A stretch of 64,000 bases of DNA, from the NCBI GenBank assembly GCA_963676075.2, contig CAXXNZ010000011.1:62001-126000 (forward strand). The letters are read 5' to 3'. The stretch is from JAHJQZ01 sp963676075. GTDB taxonomy: Bacteria > Pseudomonadota > Alphaproteobacteria > Rhizobiales > Devosiaceae. A program made the position numbers and the translations under genes. The notes under the pieces were generated by a model. It had not been told where the DNA came from. It did no database searches and was given only the letters and a program-made list of their open reading frames with translations. How positions within the stretch are numbered: the stretch's first letter is position 1; each line of letters starts with the position of its first letter. Below are positions 17,284 through 26,897 of the stretch, piece by piece.

Positions 17284-18141
17284 ATGGCATTCTCACGCGC
17301 TATGAGACGGTTTTCAAATACACTTCCGGCGGCTTTCGCCGCTCTTGCGGCATTGGTGGCAGGCCCGTCCGCGGGCGCCGACCTTACCCCCGATCAGGTT
17401 CATGCTGCCGACGAGTTTGCCATCAACAACACCTGGTTCGTGCTCTACCACGAGCTCGGTCACATGCTGGTCGACCAACTCGGCATTCCCGTCCTGTCCC
17501 GCGAGGAGGACGTGGCCGACAATATCGCCGCCTATGCTCTTATCGCCCGCGGCAGCGCCGCCGCCGACAGAGCACTGATCGATTCGACCTACGGATGGGT
17601 GCTGTCGGACCAGCGCATATCCGAGTTCGAGACCGCCGATTTCTATGACGAGCACAGTCTAGACCTGCAGCGCGCCTACGCCATCACCTGCATGATGGTC
17701 GGCAATGACCGCGACAAGTTCCGCGAAGCCGCCGACATCATGGATATGGACATCGGTCGCCAGAAGCGCTGCGCCGACGACTTTGCTCAGGTAGAACAAA
17801 GCCTTGTTGCCGTTCTCGGCCCCTACCTTGGCGAACAGGCAGGATTGTCCGTCGTCTATGACGAGAGCGGTGAGGATTTCGCCTGGGCCGAGCGCATCCT
17901 CAAGCGCTCCCGCATTCTTGAAATGACCGCAGAGGACATCGGCACCAGCTTCGCACTGCCCAAACCGATAACCTTGCGCGCCAGCCAATGCGGCGAGGCC
18001 AATGCCTTTTATGATCCGGACAACGACGAAGTGCTGATCTGCTATGAGCTGGTCGGCGACTACTTCAACATGATGGCAGACGACATGTTGTCCGACGACA
18101 AGCTTGCGGCAGACGTGAACGCAGCCGCCGACAACAGGTAG
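17284..18141 (+). CDS. Exported DUF4344-type metallopeptidase-like protein
   Basis: A 285-residue protein with an N-terminal signal peptide (MAFSRAMRRFSNTLPAAFAALAALVAGPSAGA, cleavage around residue 32), so it is periplasmic or secreted. The HELGH motif (about residue 57, within LYHELGHMLVDQLG) is a zinc HExxH site as in DUF4344 putative metallopeptidases. Two ACA-type cysteines occur later (YAITCMMVG, KRCADDF, SQCGEANA, LICYELV), giving possible disulfides. The ATG at 17284 is chosen because it begins the signal peptide; the frame opens at 17212. Its substrate is unknown and proteolytic activity is inferred from the motif alone. Confidence 0.75.
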   Translation: MAFSRAMRRFSNTLPAAFAALAALVAGPSAGADLTPDQVHAADEFAINNTWFVLYHELGHMLVDQLGIPVLSREEDVADNIAAYALIARGSAAADRALIDSTYGWVLSDQRISEFETADFYDEHSLDLQRAYAITCMMVGNDRDKFREAADIMDMDIGRQKRCADDFAQVEQSLVAVLGPYLGEQAGLSVVYDESGEDFAWAERILKRSRILEMTAEDIGTSFALPKPITLRASQCGEANAFYDPDNDEVLICYELVGDYFNMMADDMLSDDKLAADVNAAADNR

Positions 18142-18147
18142 ATCCGT

Positions 18148-18594
18148 TCAGGCCTTTTTCTGCCAGCGGCCGCCTGGATCCTGCTGCCAATAGGTCAGCT
18201 CATTGTCATCGCGCAGCGCCTTCCAGGCTTTGCGCGCCTCGGTCACGGCATCCGGATCATGGCCATCGAACATGAAGACCAGCCGTTGATAGGTGCCTTT
18301 GCCATCAGGTATCGCCCGGTCGACATAGAAACGGACATCGGCCGCGTTGGGATTGTCGTGTTCAGTGGTCAGAATGACGGGTTGGTCGGCATCGTCATCG
18401 CCGCCGGCGACACCATGCGGCAGGAATGAATCGTCCCGATAGGTCCACAGCACCTCATTGAGACGCTGAACGCGCTCCGGACTGCTTGCCTCGACCGCCA
18501 CCCGCCAGCCGCGTTCGAGGCTTTTCTCGATGAGCACGGGCAGGACCCGCTCAAGCGGATGCAGTTCGAGATGATAGAACAGGATCTCTGTCAC
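18148..18594 (-). CDS. holC: DNA polymerase III chi subunit
   Basis: A 148-residue HolC. In the clamp-loader complex chi bridges to psi and binds the single-strand-binding protein tail during replication. The family N-terminus TEILFYHL, the LPVLIEKSLERGWRVAV helix and the WTYRDDSFLPHG segment are typical, as is the C-terminal YQRLVFMFDGHD. The GTG at 18594 begins the conserved part and has a GGGAG element upstream; the open frame to 18648 is not conserved. The next minus-strand gene upstream is pepA, the common holC-pepA adjacency of alphaproteobacteria, here separated by a palindromic repeat. Confidence 0.9.
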   Translation of the reverse strand: MTEILFYHLELHPLERVLPVLIEKSLERGWRVAVEASSPERVQRLNEVLWTYRDDSFLPHGVAGGDDDADQPVILTTEHDNPNAADVRFYVDRAIPDGKGTYQRLVFMFDGHDPDAVTEARKAWKALRDDNELTYWQQDPGGRWQKKA

Positions 18595-18670
18595 GCCCGC
18601 TTTGTCTCCCTGCCCGCGTGTCGCGGGTTCGCTTGCCTCCGCATGCACCAGGCATGCGGAGACAATACGC

Positions 18671-18791
18671 TAGAGTGTTTTCAGGAAAAGTGGCGACCAC
18701 TTTTCCGGCTGAGCTTGTCGAAGCCTCAAAACGCGACCAGTCAAAAACATGGAGCAGATCAGGCTTTTCCTCATAAGCGTGATTTGCTCTA
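18671..18791. repeat. RIME/MITE-like palindromic element, copy 2
   Basis: A 121-bp element from TAGAGTGTTTTC to TTTGCTCTAG; on the minus strand its TAG is the pepA stop. It contains GGAAAAGTGG-cga-CCACTTTTCC, a 10-bp perfect hairpin. Directly after that hairpin is GGCTGAGCTTGTCGAAGCCT, a sequence resembling a different dispersed repeat, suggesting a nested insertion or mosaic structure. Confidence 0.75.
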
Positions 18792-20297
18792 GCCTTCGAA
18801 GTACTCGCGCACCAGCTTGTCGAGCATGGCGACGCCGAAGCCGACTCCCCAGGACGTATTGGTGTCCGAGGCAGCACCACCAAAGGCGGTGCCAGCGATA
18901 TCAAGGTGCGCCCACGGCACATCGGCAACAAAGCGCTTGAGGAACTGCGCCGCGGTGATCGAACCAGCCATGCGCCCGCCGGAGTTCTTCATGTCGGCAA
19001 AGCGGGAATCGATCAGCTTGTCATAGGCGGGCCCCATCGGCAGGCGCCAGAACTTCTCGCCGCTGCCGAGACCCGCTTCGGTGATATTGCCGGCCAAGGT
19101 GTCGTCATTCGAGAACAGGCCCGCGTGATCGTTGCCGAGGGCAATACCGATGGCGCCCGTCAGTGTGGCGAGATTGATTACGGCTTCCGGCTTGAAGCGA
19201 TCCTGAGCGTACCAGAGTGCATCGGCCAGAACCAACCGCCCTTCGGCGTCAGTATTGACGATCTCGATGGTCTGTCCCGACATCGACGTAATGATGTCGC
19301 CGGGACGGTAAGCATTGCCGTCGGGCAGGTTTTCGACGAAGCCGCAGATGCCGACGACATTGGCTTTGGCCTTCCTCATCGCCAGCGCCTTCATCGTGCC
19401 GAGCACCGCGGCGGCACCGCCCATGTCTCCCTTCATCTCTTCCATGTTGAGGCCCGGCTTCAGGGAGATACCGCCGGCATCAAAGGCGACCCCCTTGCCG
19501 ACGATGGCGAGCGGCGCGCGGTTTTTCTTGCCGCCGTTCCATTTGAGCACGGCCAGACGCGCCGGACGAACCGAGCCTTGAGCCACGGCCAGCAGCGCAC
19601 CCATGCCGAGTTCGGTCATCTCGACGTCGGTGAGAATCTCGACCTCGACGCCAAGCGCCGCCAATTCACTGGCCTGCTCGCTCAGCTCGACCGGCCCCAA
19701 AACGTTGGGGGGCAGATTGATCAGGTCGCGGGCAAACAGTACGCCCTCTGCCATGGCGAGGGTTTCCGTCATCGCCTTTTCGGTCGCCTTGGGATCGGCC
19801 ACGGCCAGCGTGACATTGAGAGCATCGGGTTCGCCGTTCTCGTCCTCCGGCTTGGTCTTTGTCTTGTAGCGGTCGAACTTGTAGTGCCTGAGCGTCAGTC
19901 CGGCGGCAAATTCGGCCACCGCCTCGGGCGTATCGGACGCTCCGTCGAACACCACAACCACATCGCCGGTACGGGCCGTCAACAGGCGCCCCATCAGCGC
20001 GCCGCCGAGATCGCGATAGGACAGCGCGCTCGCATTGCCATCCGGACCCGGCGCCTGCCGAGCGGAAATCCACACCCGTTCCGCCTCAAGACCATTCGGC
20101 GCCAGGACTTCGAGCATCTGGCCGGGCTTGCCGGTAAACCGGATGCTGGCCGCAAGTTTGTCGAGATCGAGATCGGTTTCGGCAAATACCGATTTCGCGG
20201 TTGCATCGAGCGTCAGTTCAGGGCCGGAGAACAGAACCGTGACGCCGCTTGGCCTGGTCGACAGACCGGCCGCAGAGATATTCAAATGCTGGGACAT
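18789..20297 (-). CDS. pepA: Leucyl aminopeptidase (M17 family)
   Basis: A 502-residue M17 aminopeptidase that removes N-terminal residues from peptides and uses two metal ions. The signature NTDAEGRLVLADAL (about residue 350) and the metal/lysine segments GKGVAFDAGGISLKPG and GDMGGAAAVLGTM are intact. The N-terminal regulatory domain (about residues 1-165) precedes the catalytic domain. The ATG at 20297 gives the usual MSQ start with an AAGG-type ribosome-binding site; the longer frame is antisense to lptF. It is divergent from lptF by 123 bp, the usual Rhizobiales order, and its stop lies inside a palindromic repeat. Confidence 0.95.
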   Translation of the reverse strand: MSQHLNISAAGLSTRPSGVTVLFSGPELTLDATAKSVFAETDLDLDKLAASIRFTGKPGQMLEVLAPNGLEAERVWISARQAPGPDGNASALSYRDLGGALMGRLLTARTGDVVVVFDGASDTPEAVAEFAAGLTLRHYKFDRYKTKTKPEDENGEPDALNVTLAVADPKATEKAMTETLAMAEGVLFARDLINLPPNVLGPVELSEQASELAALGVEVEILTDVEMTELGMGALLAVAQGSVRPARLAVLKWNGGKKNRAPLAIVGKGVAFDAGGISLKPGLNMEEMKGDMGGAAAVLGTMKALAMRKAKANVVGICGFVENLPDGNAYRPGDIITSMSGQTIEIVNTDAEGRLVLADALWYAQDRFKPEAVINLATLTGAIGIALGNDHAGLFSNDDTLAGNITEAGLGSGEKFWRLPMGPAYDKLIDSRFADMKNSGGRMAGSITAAQFLKRFVADVPWAHLDIAGTAFGGAASDTNTSWGVGFGVAMLDKLVREYFEG

Positions 20298-20420
20298 GGA
20301 GAAGCCTTCTTGCGTTTGCCAAAGCAATAGCGCGATTGACCGGGGGTCAATGCCTCGCCCGCGATTTGATGCCGCGCGTATGGAGTTGACCGGGAAGCGC
20401 AAAGCTGAACACTTCGCCAC

Positions 20421-21506
20421 ATGAGCCGACTGTCGATCTATCTCAGCCGCCAATATGCCGGACACGCCCTGTCGCTGTTCGGGGCGGTGGTATTTCTCGT
20501 CTGGATCAATCAGGCGTTGAAACTGTTCGAGATCGTCACCGCCAAGGGGCAATCGCTGATCACCCTGCTTGGTCAGGCACTGCTGACGACGCCGCCCCTG
20601 TCACGGGCCATGTTCTACATCTGCGTTGGCATCGGCATCGCCCGCACCCTCAACGCGCTGGCGGTCAGCCATGAGTTGCACACCATCCACGCCACCCGCC
20701 GCATCGGCGCCTTGTGGAGCTCGCTGATCGTTACGGCAACCGTCGCGGCACTGATCGTCGGTCTGGTCGCCCACTGGATCGAGCCGATGGCCCGCAAAGC
20801 CTACGGCGACTGGACCCAGCAGGTGGCGGCCGATCTCGTCAGTCGGGCGCTCGAACCACACCGGTTTCGCGAGATCAGTCCGGGTTTCATCGTCGAAATC
20901 AGTGGACGTATGCCTGACGGAACGGTGACCGATTTTCTTCGCCCACGATTCTCGCGACCCCCCTTTTCCCGCCGCACCTATGAGGCACGTCGGGCCAGCA
21001 TCAACTCAGATGATCAGGGGCTTTACCTCGCCCTCGAGGACGGACTGATCCAGAGTCGCATTGGTGCCGGACCGCTTACGGAGGTGAAGTTTGCGACCTA
21101 CCAGATCGGTCTCGATTCGATCTCGCAGACGTCAACACGACGCGACCAGATCGACGAAACCTCGACGCTGGAATACTTGACAATCATGCAGAAACGCCCG
21201 CTCGGCCAGTACGAAATCTGGAACATCGAAGGACGTTTCATGGAGTTCCCGCGCGTGTACGCGATTTGCCTGCTGGCGGCATTGCTCACCGGCTTCCCTC
21301 GCGGACGACAGATCGGATTCAAACTGCCGGTCGAGATCGTCATCGTCATCGTCGCGCTTTTGGACAGGATCATCACGGATCAGGTGAAACTGTTCGATAT
21401 TCATGGTCTTTCCGGTGTCGCGTTTCTGCTCGCGGTCAGCGGCGCAATCGCGTTGTCGCAGGCAATCGCCCGTCGTCTGCCTCCGATCCGAGGGTGGCCG
21501 GCATGA
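20421..21506 (+). CDS. lptF: LPS export permease LptF
   Basis: A 361-residue LptF, one of the two membrane subunits of the LptB2FG transporter that extracts lipopolysaccharide from the inner membrane. There are three N-terminal membrane helices (YAGHALSLFGAVVFLVWI and following), a periplasmic beta-jellyroll domain (about residues 130-250) and three C-terminal helices. The characteristic P-L-SRAMFYIC and LALEDGLIQ segments are present. Overlap of its TGA with the lptG ATG indicates coupling. It is the first gene of the lptF-lptG-lptD-surA-pdxA-rsmA run. Confidence 0.94.
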   Translation: MSRLSIYLSRQYAGHALSLFGAVVFLVWINQALKLFEIVTAKGQSLITLLGQALLTTPPLSRAMFYICVGIGIARTLNALAVSHELHTIHATRRIGALWSSLIVTATVAALIVGLVAHWIEPMARKAYGDWTQQVAADLVSRALEPHRFREISPGFIVEISGRMPDGTVTDFLRPRFSRPPFSRRTYEARRASINSDDQGLYLALEDGLIQSRIGAGPLTEVKFATYQIGLDSISQTSTRRDQIDETSTLEYLTIMQKRPLGQYEIWNIEGRFMEFPRVYAICLLAALLTGFPRGRQIGFKLPVEIVIVIVALLDRIITDQVKLFDIHGLSGVAFLLAVSGAIALSQAIARRLPPIRGWPA

Positions 21507-22573
21507 GAAGGCTCGACCGTTTTATTGCCATCCGCCTGCTCGGCACCATGTTCGGTGTGATGTTCATCTTTTTCTGCCTGATTGCGCTCGGGGAATCGCT
21601 CGACAGTTGGCGCCTCGGTGAGCTGGCGCGGACGCGTGGAGACGAGATCGCGCTGTTGTCCGTTATCGCCAACTCGGCGCGCTGGTCGATCCGCGCTCTG
21701 CCCGTAACCACCCTGCTCGGCGGTATCGTCGCCCTCATCAACCTGCAACGCCATTCCGAATTGGTGGTGATGAAGGCTGCCGGCCTGTCGATCTGGCACA
21801 TCTTGCGCGGCCCGGTGATCGCCATGGCACTGATCGGGCTGGTCATATCGTTTCTTGCCGACACCGAGGTCACCAAACTGGCACGCTTCATCGAGCCGGC
21901 ACCGCAGGTGTCGGGGACCAGCATTGGTGCGAGCAACGAGATCTGGCTCGAGCAAAGTGCTGGAGACAAGCGCTTCATCATGCGCGCCGACCGCGCCCTG
22001 CCCGATGCAGTCGGGTTGGCGGATGTCACGGTTTTTCTCGGGCAGGATTTTGATCTGCGGCGGATCGAAGCGCAAAAGGCAGTGCTCGACACTGGTCTGT
22101 GGGCTTTCGACGATGCGATCGTTATCGGAGCCAATGGGGCTCCGAGGCATGTGAAAAGCTATTTTCTCGAGACCGACGCGACCCGCGCAGACCTTACGTT
22201 GCGGCTAACCTCGACCAGCGATCTGACCTTTTTCGAGCTTGCCAACGCCTTGAGTTCAGGCCTGTCCGATCCCGATTTGACCTCGGCTGCAGCGACGCGA
22301 TTTTCGCGTCTTCTCGCCCTGCCTTTGATGCTTGTTGGGACTTTGTTAATTGCGTTTGCGTTTACAGCAGGTTATCGAAGGACGGGTTCATTCGGCGGTA
22401 CCATTCTATATGGTATCGTTTTGGGATTCGTGATGTTCGTGGTCAACGAGATGGCTGAACAGGCCGGCACTTCCGGAGTGCTGACACCGAGTATCGCGGC
22501 GTGGGGACCGGCGATCGTCACAGTCGTTATCGGCCTGACGGTGCTGTTGTACAGGGAAGACGGCCGGGCATGA
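21503..22573 (+). CDS. lptG: LPS export permease LptG
   Basis: A 356-residue LptG, partner of LptF in the LPS transporter. The N-terminal helix is RLLGTMFGVMFIFFCLIALGE; the coupling-helix segment LQRHSELVVMKAAGLSIWHIL (about residues 80-100) that contacts the LptB ATPase is well conserved. A periplasmic jellyroll domain and C-terminal helices follow. Start ATG overlaps the lptF stop, and its stop overlaps the lptD start (ATGA). The ATP-binding partner LptB is not in the window. Confidence 0.94.
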   Translation: MRRLDRFIAIRLLGTMFGVMFIFFCLIALGESLDSWRLGELARTRGDEIALLSVIANSARWSIRALPVTTLLGGIVALINLQRHSELVVMKAAGLSIWHILRGPVIAMALIGLVISFLADTEVTKLARFIEPAPQVSGTSIGASNEIWLEQSAGDKRFIMRADRALPDAVGLADVTVFLGQDFDLRRIEAQKAVLDTGLWAFDDAIVIGANGAPRHVKSYFLETDATRADLTLRLTSTSDLTFFELANALSSGLSDPDLTSAAATRFSRLLALPLMLVGTLLIAFAFTAGYRRTGSFGGTILYGIVLGFVMFVVNEMAEQAGTSGVLTPSIAAWGPAIVTVVIGLTVLLYREDGRA

Positions 22574-24852
22574 AGTCTCGACGCTTCAGGAGCAGGTTTG
22601 CCAGCGCCTTCTGGCGCGGCGCCGGCAGTGTCGTCTTTGCCGGCATCGCCTTGTCTGCCGCTGGCCTGCCCGCGCGTGCCGCATCGCTTCTGCCGACCAA
22701 CTTCTTTGACAGGATTCCCCAAACGCAGTCCGGCCAGGCTGGCGTCGAGGCCGACGAGCTCAACTACAATTCATCGACAGGCATCATCACCGCCGCTGGC
22801 AATGTGGGCCTGTCCTACGTCGGCTACTACGCGACCGCCGATCACATGGTCTTCAACCAGACCACGCGGGAACTGGTGCTCGAAGGCAATGTGAACATCG
22901 TCGACCCGGAAGGTGTCGAGTACACGGCTGACAAGGTCACCGTGACCAACGGGTTCAGGGACGCAGTCCTCAATGCCATGGTTATGACGACTCCCGACGG
23001 CGCCGTGGTCACGGGTTCGCAGACCCGCAAGATTCGGGATCAGGTCACGACGATCGACGACGGCACCTACGCGCCCTGCGGCACCTGTACCGATGCAAAG
23101 GGCCGTCGCATCGGCTGGCGCGTGCGCACAGAGAAGATCGTCCAAAATTCGGAAGATCATTACACCGATTTGGACCAGCCGATCCTCGAGGTTCTCGGCG
23201 TTCCCATCGCCTGGCTGCCCTGGATTCGGTTGCCAGACCTGACCCAGGAAGACGGCTCGGGTTTCCGCACGCCGAGCACCGCCTACAGCGACAAGATCGG
23301 CGTCAAGGCCAGCCTGCCCTACTACTATTCGATCGGCAACGGCATGGGACTGCTGCTGACCCCGTCGCTCATCAGCCAGCAGGGCCTGCTGATGGGCGCG
23401 CAATTCAGCCAGAAGTTTGCCGGATTGGGCAGCTACTCGGTCACCGCACATGGCATATATCAGCTCGATCCAGGAGCCTTCAATCCAGGCTTTGGCGACA
23501 CGGAAACGCGCGGTTCCATCCAGACCAGCGGCGAGTTCATGCCGGTCAAGAACTGGAAAGCCGGCTGGTCTTACACAGCCTTCACCGATCCCGCTTTCCT
23601 CACCGATTACCTGATCGACACGCCCAGCCCAGCAGTCAATGAGGCTTATGTCACCTATCTGAGCCCCAAAACCTTCGGTGATGCCCGCGTGCAGGAGTTC
23701 AGGCTGCTCGGCGAGGTGCCGCAGGCGACCCAGGATCAGCAGGCAGCACTGCTCCCCAAATTGCGCGTGGATCACGTCGAGGATCTCGGCGGGAACGGTA
23801 CCCTTCACGCAAGCGGTGACTTCATCGGCGTGGCCCGTGCCGCAGACCAGGTGTCGAGCAATGCCATCGCCTATCGCCTCGGCACCGAAGAACAAAAGAC
23901 CCACGGGACCGGACAGGTCGATTGGTCAAAACAGTTCATTCTCGGCCCGTCGGTGATCACCCCAATGGCAGGCCTTCGGGTCGACTACGCAACCTACAAC
24001 GGGGCCAGCGCCCTGCAACCGGGTGCGCAAACACTGTTTTCGGCTGCGCCTATTGCCGCGCTCGACGTGCGTGTACCCTTTGTTGCCTATGACGGCGCCT
24101 CAAGCCATCTCATCGAGCCCGTGGCGCAGGTTTACTACCGCGGCGGCGACACAGCGCCGGGCATCACCAACGACAATGCTCAGAGCTTCACATTCGATGA
24201 AGCCAACCTGTTCTCCTACAACAAGTTCTCGGGGACCGACCGCCAGGAGACCGGGTTGAGAGCGAATCTTGGCGTCCATTACCTCGCCAATTTCGCCGAC
24301 GGCTCCTACATTGATGCTGTCGCCGGTCAGACCTACCACCTCGCCGGCCCCAACGGCCTCAACACACCCGATGCGGTCAACGCCGGGGCCGGAGCGGGAG
24401 TCTGGGGTAATGCATCCGACATCGTTGCGGGTGTGCGCGCCGGAATGGGACCGGTGACACTGTCGGCCCGGGCGCGCTATGACATCGGCGCCAATGAAAT
24501 CGCCGCGGCGGCGACCCAGGTAAGCTATGCCGGCAATGGCTGGAGCGCTTCGGTCGATTATTCCTACATGGCGCCCGACCCGGCACGTGGCTACACTGCG
24601 ATCCAACAGGATATCGGCGGCTCGATCGGCGTGCCGATCGCCGATTACTGGAGTGCGACGGCGGACATTGGCTGGGACATCACCGCCGGGAAGATGGTCA
24701 GCTACGACGCAGGGCTCGTATATGATGACGGCTACTTCCAGGCTGGCATAAAAGCTAAGTCAAGCGGTCCGCTGATATACGATCCAAGTACGTTCTCGTA
24801 CGCGTTCACCTTCAAGCTCAAGGGGCCGGACGGCAGCTCGTTTGGAAGCTAG
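22570..24852 (+). CDS. lptD: LPS-assembly outer-membrane protein LptD
   Basis: A 760-residue LptD, the outer-membrane beta-barrel that inserts lipopolysaccharide into the outer leaflet. A signal peptide (about residues 1-37, ending LPARA) is followed by a periplasmic jellyroll (OstA) domain with an EADELNYNSSTGIITAAGNV motif and then a barrel of about 500 residues ending in a C-terminal aromatic-rich strand (FAFTFKLK-like). The cysteine pair around YAPCGTC could form the disulfide link that matures LptD. Length is typical for alphaproteobacteria. Its ATG overlaps the lptG stop, so it is coupled. Confidence 0.95.
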   Translation: MKSRRFRSRFASAFWRGAGSVVFAGIALSAAGLPARAASLLPTNFFDRIPQTQSGQAGVEADELNYNSSTGIITAAGNVGLSYVGYYATADHMVFNQTTRELVLEGNVNIVDPEGVEYTADKVTVTNGFRDAVLNAMVMTTPDGAVVTGSQTRKIRDQVTTIDDGTYAPCGTCTDAKGRRIGWRVRTEKIVQNSEDHYTDLDQPILEVLGVPIAWLPWIRLPDLTQEDGSGFRTPSTAYSDKIGVKASLPYYYSIGNGMGLLLTPSLISQQGLLMGAQFSQKFAGLGSYSVTAHGIYQLDPGAFNPGFGDTETRGSIQTSGEFMPVKNWKAGWSYTAFTDPAFLTDYLIDTPSPAVNEAYVTYLSPKTFGDARVQEFRLLGEVPQATQDQQAALLPKLRVDHVEDLGGNGTLHASGDFIGVARAADQVSSNAIAYRLGTEEQKTHGTGQVDWSKQFILGPSVITPMAGLRVDYATYNGASALQPGAQTLFSAAPIAALDVRVPFVAYDGASSHLIEPVAQVYYRGGDTAPGITNDNAQSFTFDEANLFSYNKFSGTDRQETGLRANLGVHYLANFADGSYIDAVAGQTYHLAGPNGLNTPDAVNAGAGAGVWGNASDIVAGVRAGMGPVTLSARARYDIGANEIAAAATQVSYAGNGWSASVDYSYMAPDPARGYTAIQQDIGGSIGVPIADYWSATADIGWDITAGKMVSYDAGLVYDDGYFQAGIKAKSSGPLIYDPSTFSYAFTFKLKGPDGSSFGS

Positions 24853-24971
24853 GCCGGCGCACGAAAAGGTGAAGAGCGGTTTTCGCAACCGATGAGCTTC
24901 GCCTAACATGGGCCACCGCAGATTTTCGCCGCAATCGGCAGTCAGAACAGCGCCAGCAATCGGGAAATCAG

Positions 24972-25883
24972 ATGATGCGCAAACTTTCAGTTTTGGCGAT
25001 CGCCTTCGCCCTTATCCTTTCGTCCGCGATGGGCAGCTATGCCGCTTCGGTCAAGGTGCTGGTCGGCGGACAGGAGATCACCGACATCAATATCTCTGAG
25101 CGCGCGGCTCTGATGCGCTTGGAAAAACGCGGCAACTCCAACTCCGATCGCCTCAAGCTGGCCCAGAAGGAACTGGTCGACGAAGCGCTGATGCTGGCGG
25201 AGGCCGACCGCATCAAGGTCGAGGTAACCAATGCCGAGATCGACAGGGCTTTTCTTAACATCGCCCGGAATTCAAAACTCAGCGCCGACAAGCTGACAGC
25301 ATTCCTGCGTTCTGCAGGCGTTAACCCACAGACCTTGAGAGACCGCCTAAAGGCGAATATCGCCTGGGGCCAGGTTGTGCAGGCCGAAGTTGCTCCGCGC
25401 GTCAATGTCTCCGAACTCGACATCGAAAAGCAGGCCAAGGAGCAGGTCGACCCTTCGATGAGCTATGACTACATCCTCAAGGAGGTGCGGTTCATCGTCC
25501 CGAAGGGCTCCAAGGTCTCGGCGTCCTCGCGCACGGCGCAGGCCAACCAGTACCGCAAATCCTTCAATGGCTGCGACAGCGCCGTTGATCTCTCGATGTC
25601 CTACACCGACGTTGCCGTGATCGATGTCGGTCGGCGCCATGCAACGCAATTGCCCGAAGCCTTGGCAAAGGAGCTTGGCAATTTGAATATCGGTCAGATC
25701 ACCAAGCCCCGCGTTGCCGATGGCGGTGTATCCATGCTGGCGGTGTGTGCCAAGTCGAAGGCCGAGGACACCACCTTCATCAAGAACGAGCTGAGGCAGA
25801 AGGAAGGCGATCAAGCCTATCAGAAAGCCATCGCAGACTTCCTCGAAACGCTTCGCGGCAGGACGACAATCGTCTACAAGTAA
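24972..25883 (+). CDS. SurA-like periplasmic chaperone
   Basis: A 303-residue protein with a signal peptide (MMRKLSVLAIAFALILSSAMGSYA). The N-terminal domain matches the SurA chaperone fold: EITDINISERAALMRL...LKLAQKELVDEALMLAEADR. In this position, between lptD and pdxA, the gene encodes the outer-membrane-protein chaperone SurA in many bacteria. The parvulin isomerase core is divergent or shortened compared with E. coli SurA (about 430 residues), so the isomerase activity is doubtful. A second ATG at 24975 is an alternative start. Confidence 0.8.
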   Translation: MMRKLSVLAIAFALILSSAMGSYAASVKVLVGGQEITDINISERAALMRLEKRGNSNSDRLKLAQKELVDEALMLAEADRIKVEVTNAEIDRAFLNIARNSKLSADKLTAFLRSAGVNPQTLRDRLKANIAWGQVVQAEVAPRVNVSELDIEKQAKEQVDPSMSYDYILKEVRFIVPKGSKVSASSRTAQANQYRKSFNGCDSAVDLSMSYTDVAVIDVGRRHATQLPEALAKELGNLNIGQITKPRVADGGVSMLAVCAKSKAEDTTFIKNELRQKEGDQAYQKAIADFLETLRGRTTIVYK

Positions 25884-25886
25884 GCC

Positions 25887-26897
25887 ATGAGCGACAGGTC
25901 TTCTCTTCCCTTGGCGGTAAGCATGGGCGAGCCTCAGGGTGTGGGGCCGGACCTGATCCTTGCCCTTTTCGTTCGCCGGCAGGCGCTTGAACTGCCGCCC
26001 TTCATCGTGTTCGGCGATCCAGCTTTGTTTCGGGACCGTGCCAGCCGGCTCGGTCTCGACATTGCCGTGGCCGAAACCGAACCCGGTAACGCGGCGGAAA
26101 TCTTCATGTCCGCCCTCCCCATGGTTCCGGTCGGACCTGCCATTTCCGATCACCCCGGCAGGCCGGACGAGGCAGATGGTCAATCCGTCATTTCGGCCAT
26201 TGCAGCGGCGGTCGGCGCCACAAAGGCCGGACGTTGCCGCGCCATCGTTACTGCACCTCTCGCCAAATCCGTGTTGTATGCCGCCGGTTTCACCCATCCC
26301 GGCCACACCGAATTCCTCGCCGCGCTGGATACGACCAATGGTGTCGAGCCGCGGCCGGTAATGATGCTGGCCCACGAGCGTTACCGCACCGTGCCGGTCA
26401 CCATCCATATCCCGTTCATCAGCGTGCCGGAGCGTTTATCGCGCGCATTGATCATCGAAACCGCCGAAATCGTCGATCGCGACCTCAAGGCCCGCTTTGG
26501 CATAAGCGCCCCGAAGATCGCCGTTGCCGGACTAAACCCTCATGCCGGAGAAGACGGCACCATCGGCACCGAAGATGTCGAGATCACCGGACCGGCGGTC
26601 GAGGCTCTCAAGGCGCGTGGCGTGGACGCTGTCGGCCCCCTGCCCGCCGACACGCTGTTCTATCCGGGCCACTGGCTGCAATACGATTGCGTGCTCGGCA
26701 TGTATCACGATCAAGCGCTGATCCCGATCAAGACACTGGCCTTCGACCAGGGCGTCAACGTCACGCTCGGCCTCAGCTATGTGCGCACGTCGCCCGATCA
26801 TGGCACCGCTTTCGACCTGGCCGGCACCGGCAAGGCCTCGGACAGGAGCATGCTTGCCGCCTTGCGGCTCGCGGACCAGATGAGCGCCAGGCAATGA
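25887..26897 (+). CDS. pdxA: 4-hydroxythreonine-4-phosphate dehydrogenase
   Basis: A 336-residue PdxA of pyridoxal-5-phosphate synthesis, which oxidises 4-phospho-hydroxythreonine. The N-terminal MGEPQGVGPDLIL, the substrate and metal-binding HPGHTEFLA segment (about residue 140) and the metal-ligand MYHDQALIPIK segment near 275 are present, as is the C-terminal HGTAFDLAGTG motif. The stop (TGA) overlaps the rsmA ATG, so translation is coupled. It shares the operon with surA, lptD and rsmA. Confidence 0.96.
   Translation: MSDRSSLPLAVSMGEPQGVGPDLILALFVRRQALELPPFIVFGDPALFRDRASRLGLDIAVAETEPGNAAEIFMSALPMVPVGPAISDHPGRPDEADGQSVISAIAAAVGATKAGRCRAIVTAPLAKSVLYAAGFTHPGHTEFLAALDTTNGVEPRPVMMLAHERYRTVPVTIHIPFISVPERLSRALIIETAEIVDRDLKARFGISAPKIAVAGLNPHAGEDGTIGTEDVEITGPAVEALKARGVDAVGPLPADTLFYPGHWLQYDCVLGMYHDQALIPIKTLAFDQGVNVTLGLSYVRTSPDHGTAFDLAGTGKASDRSMLAALRLADQMSARQ

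Noticed and set aside
18906..20330. 474-residue plus-strand frame opposite pepA
   Set aside because: Shadow of pepA; no family signature.
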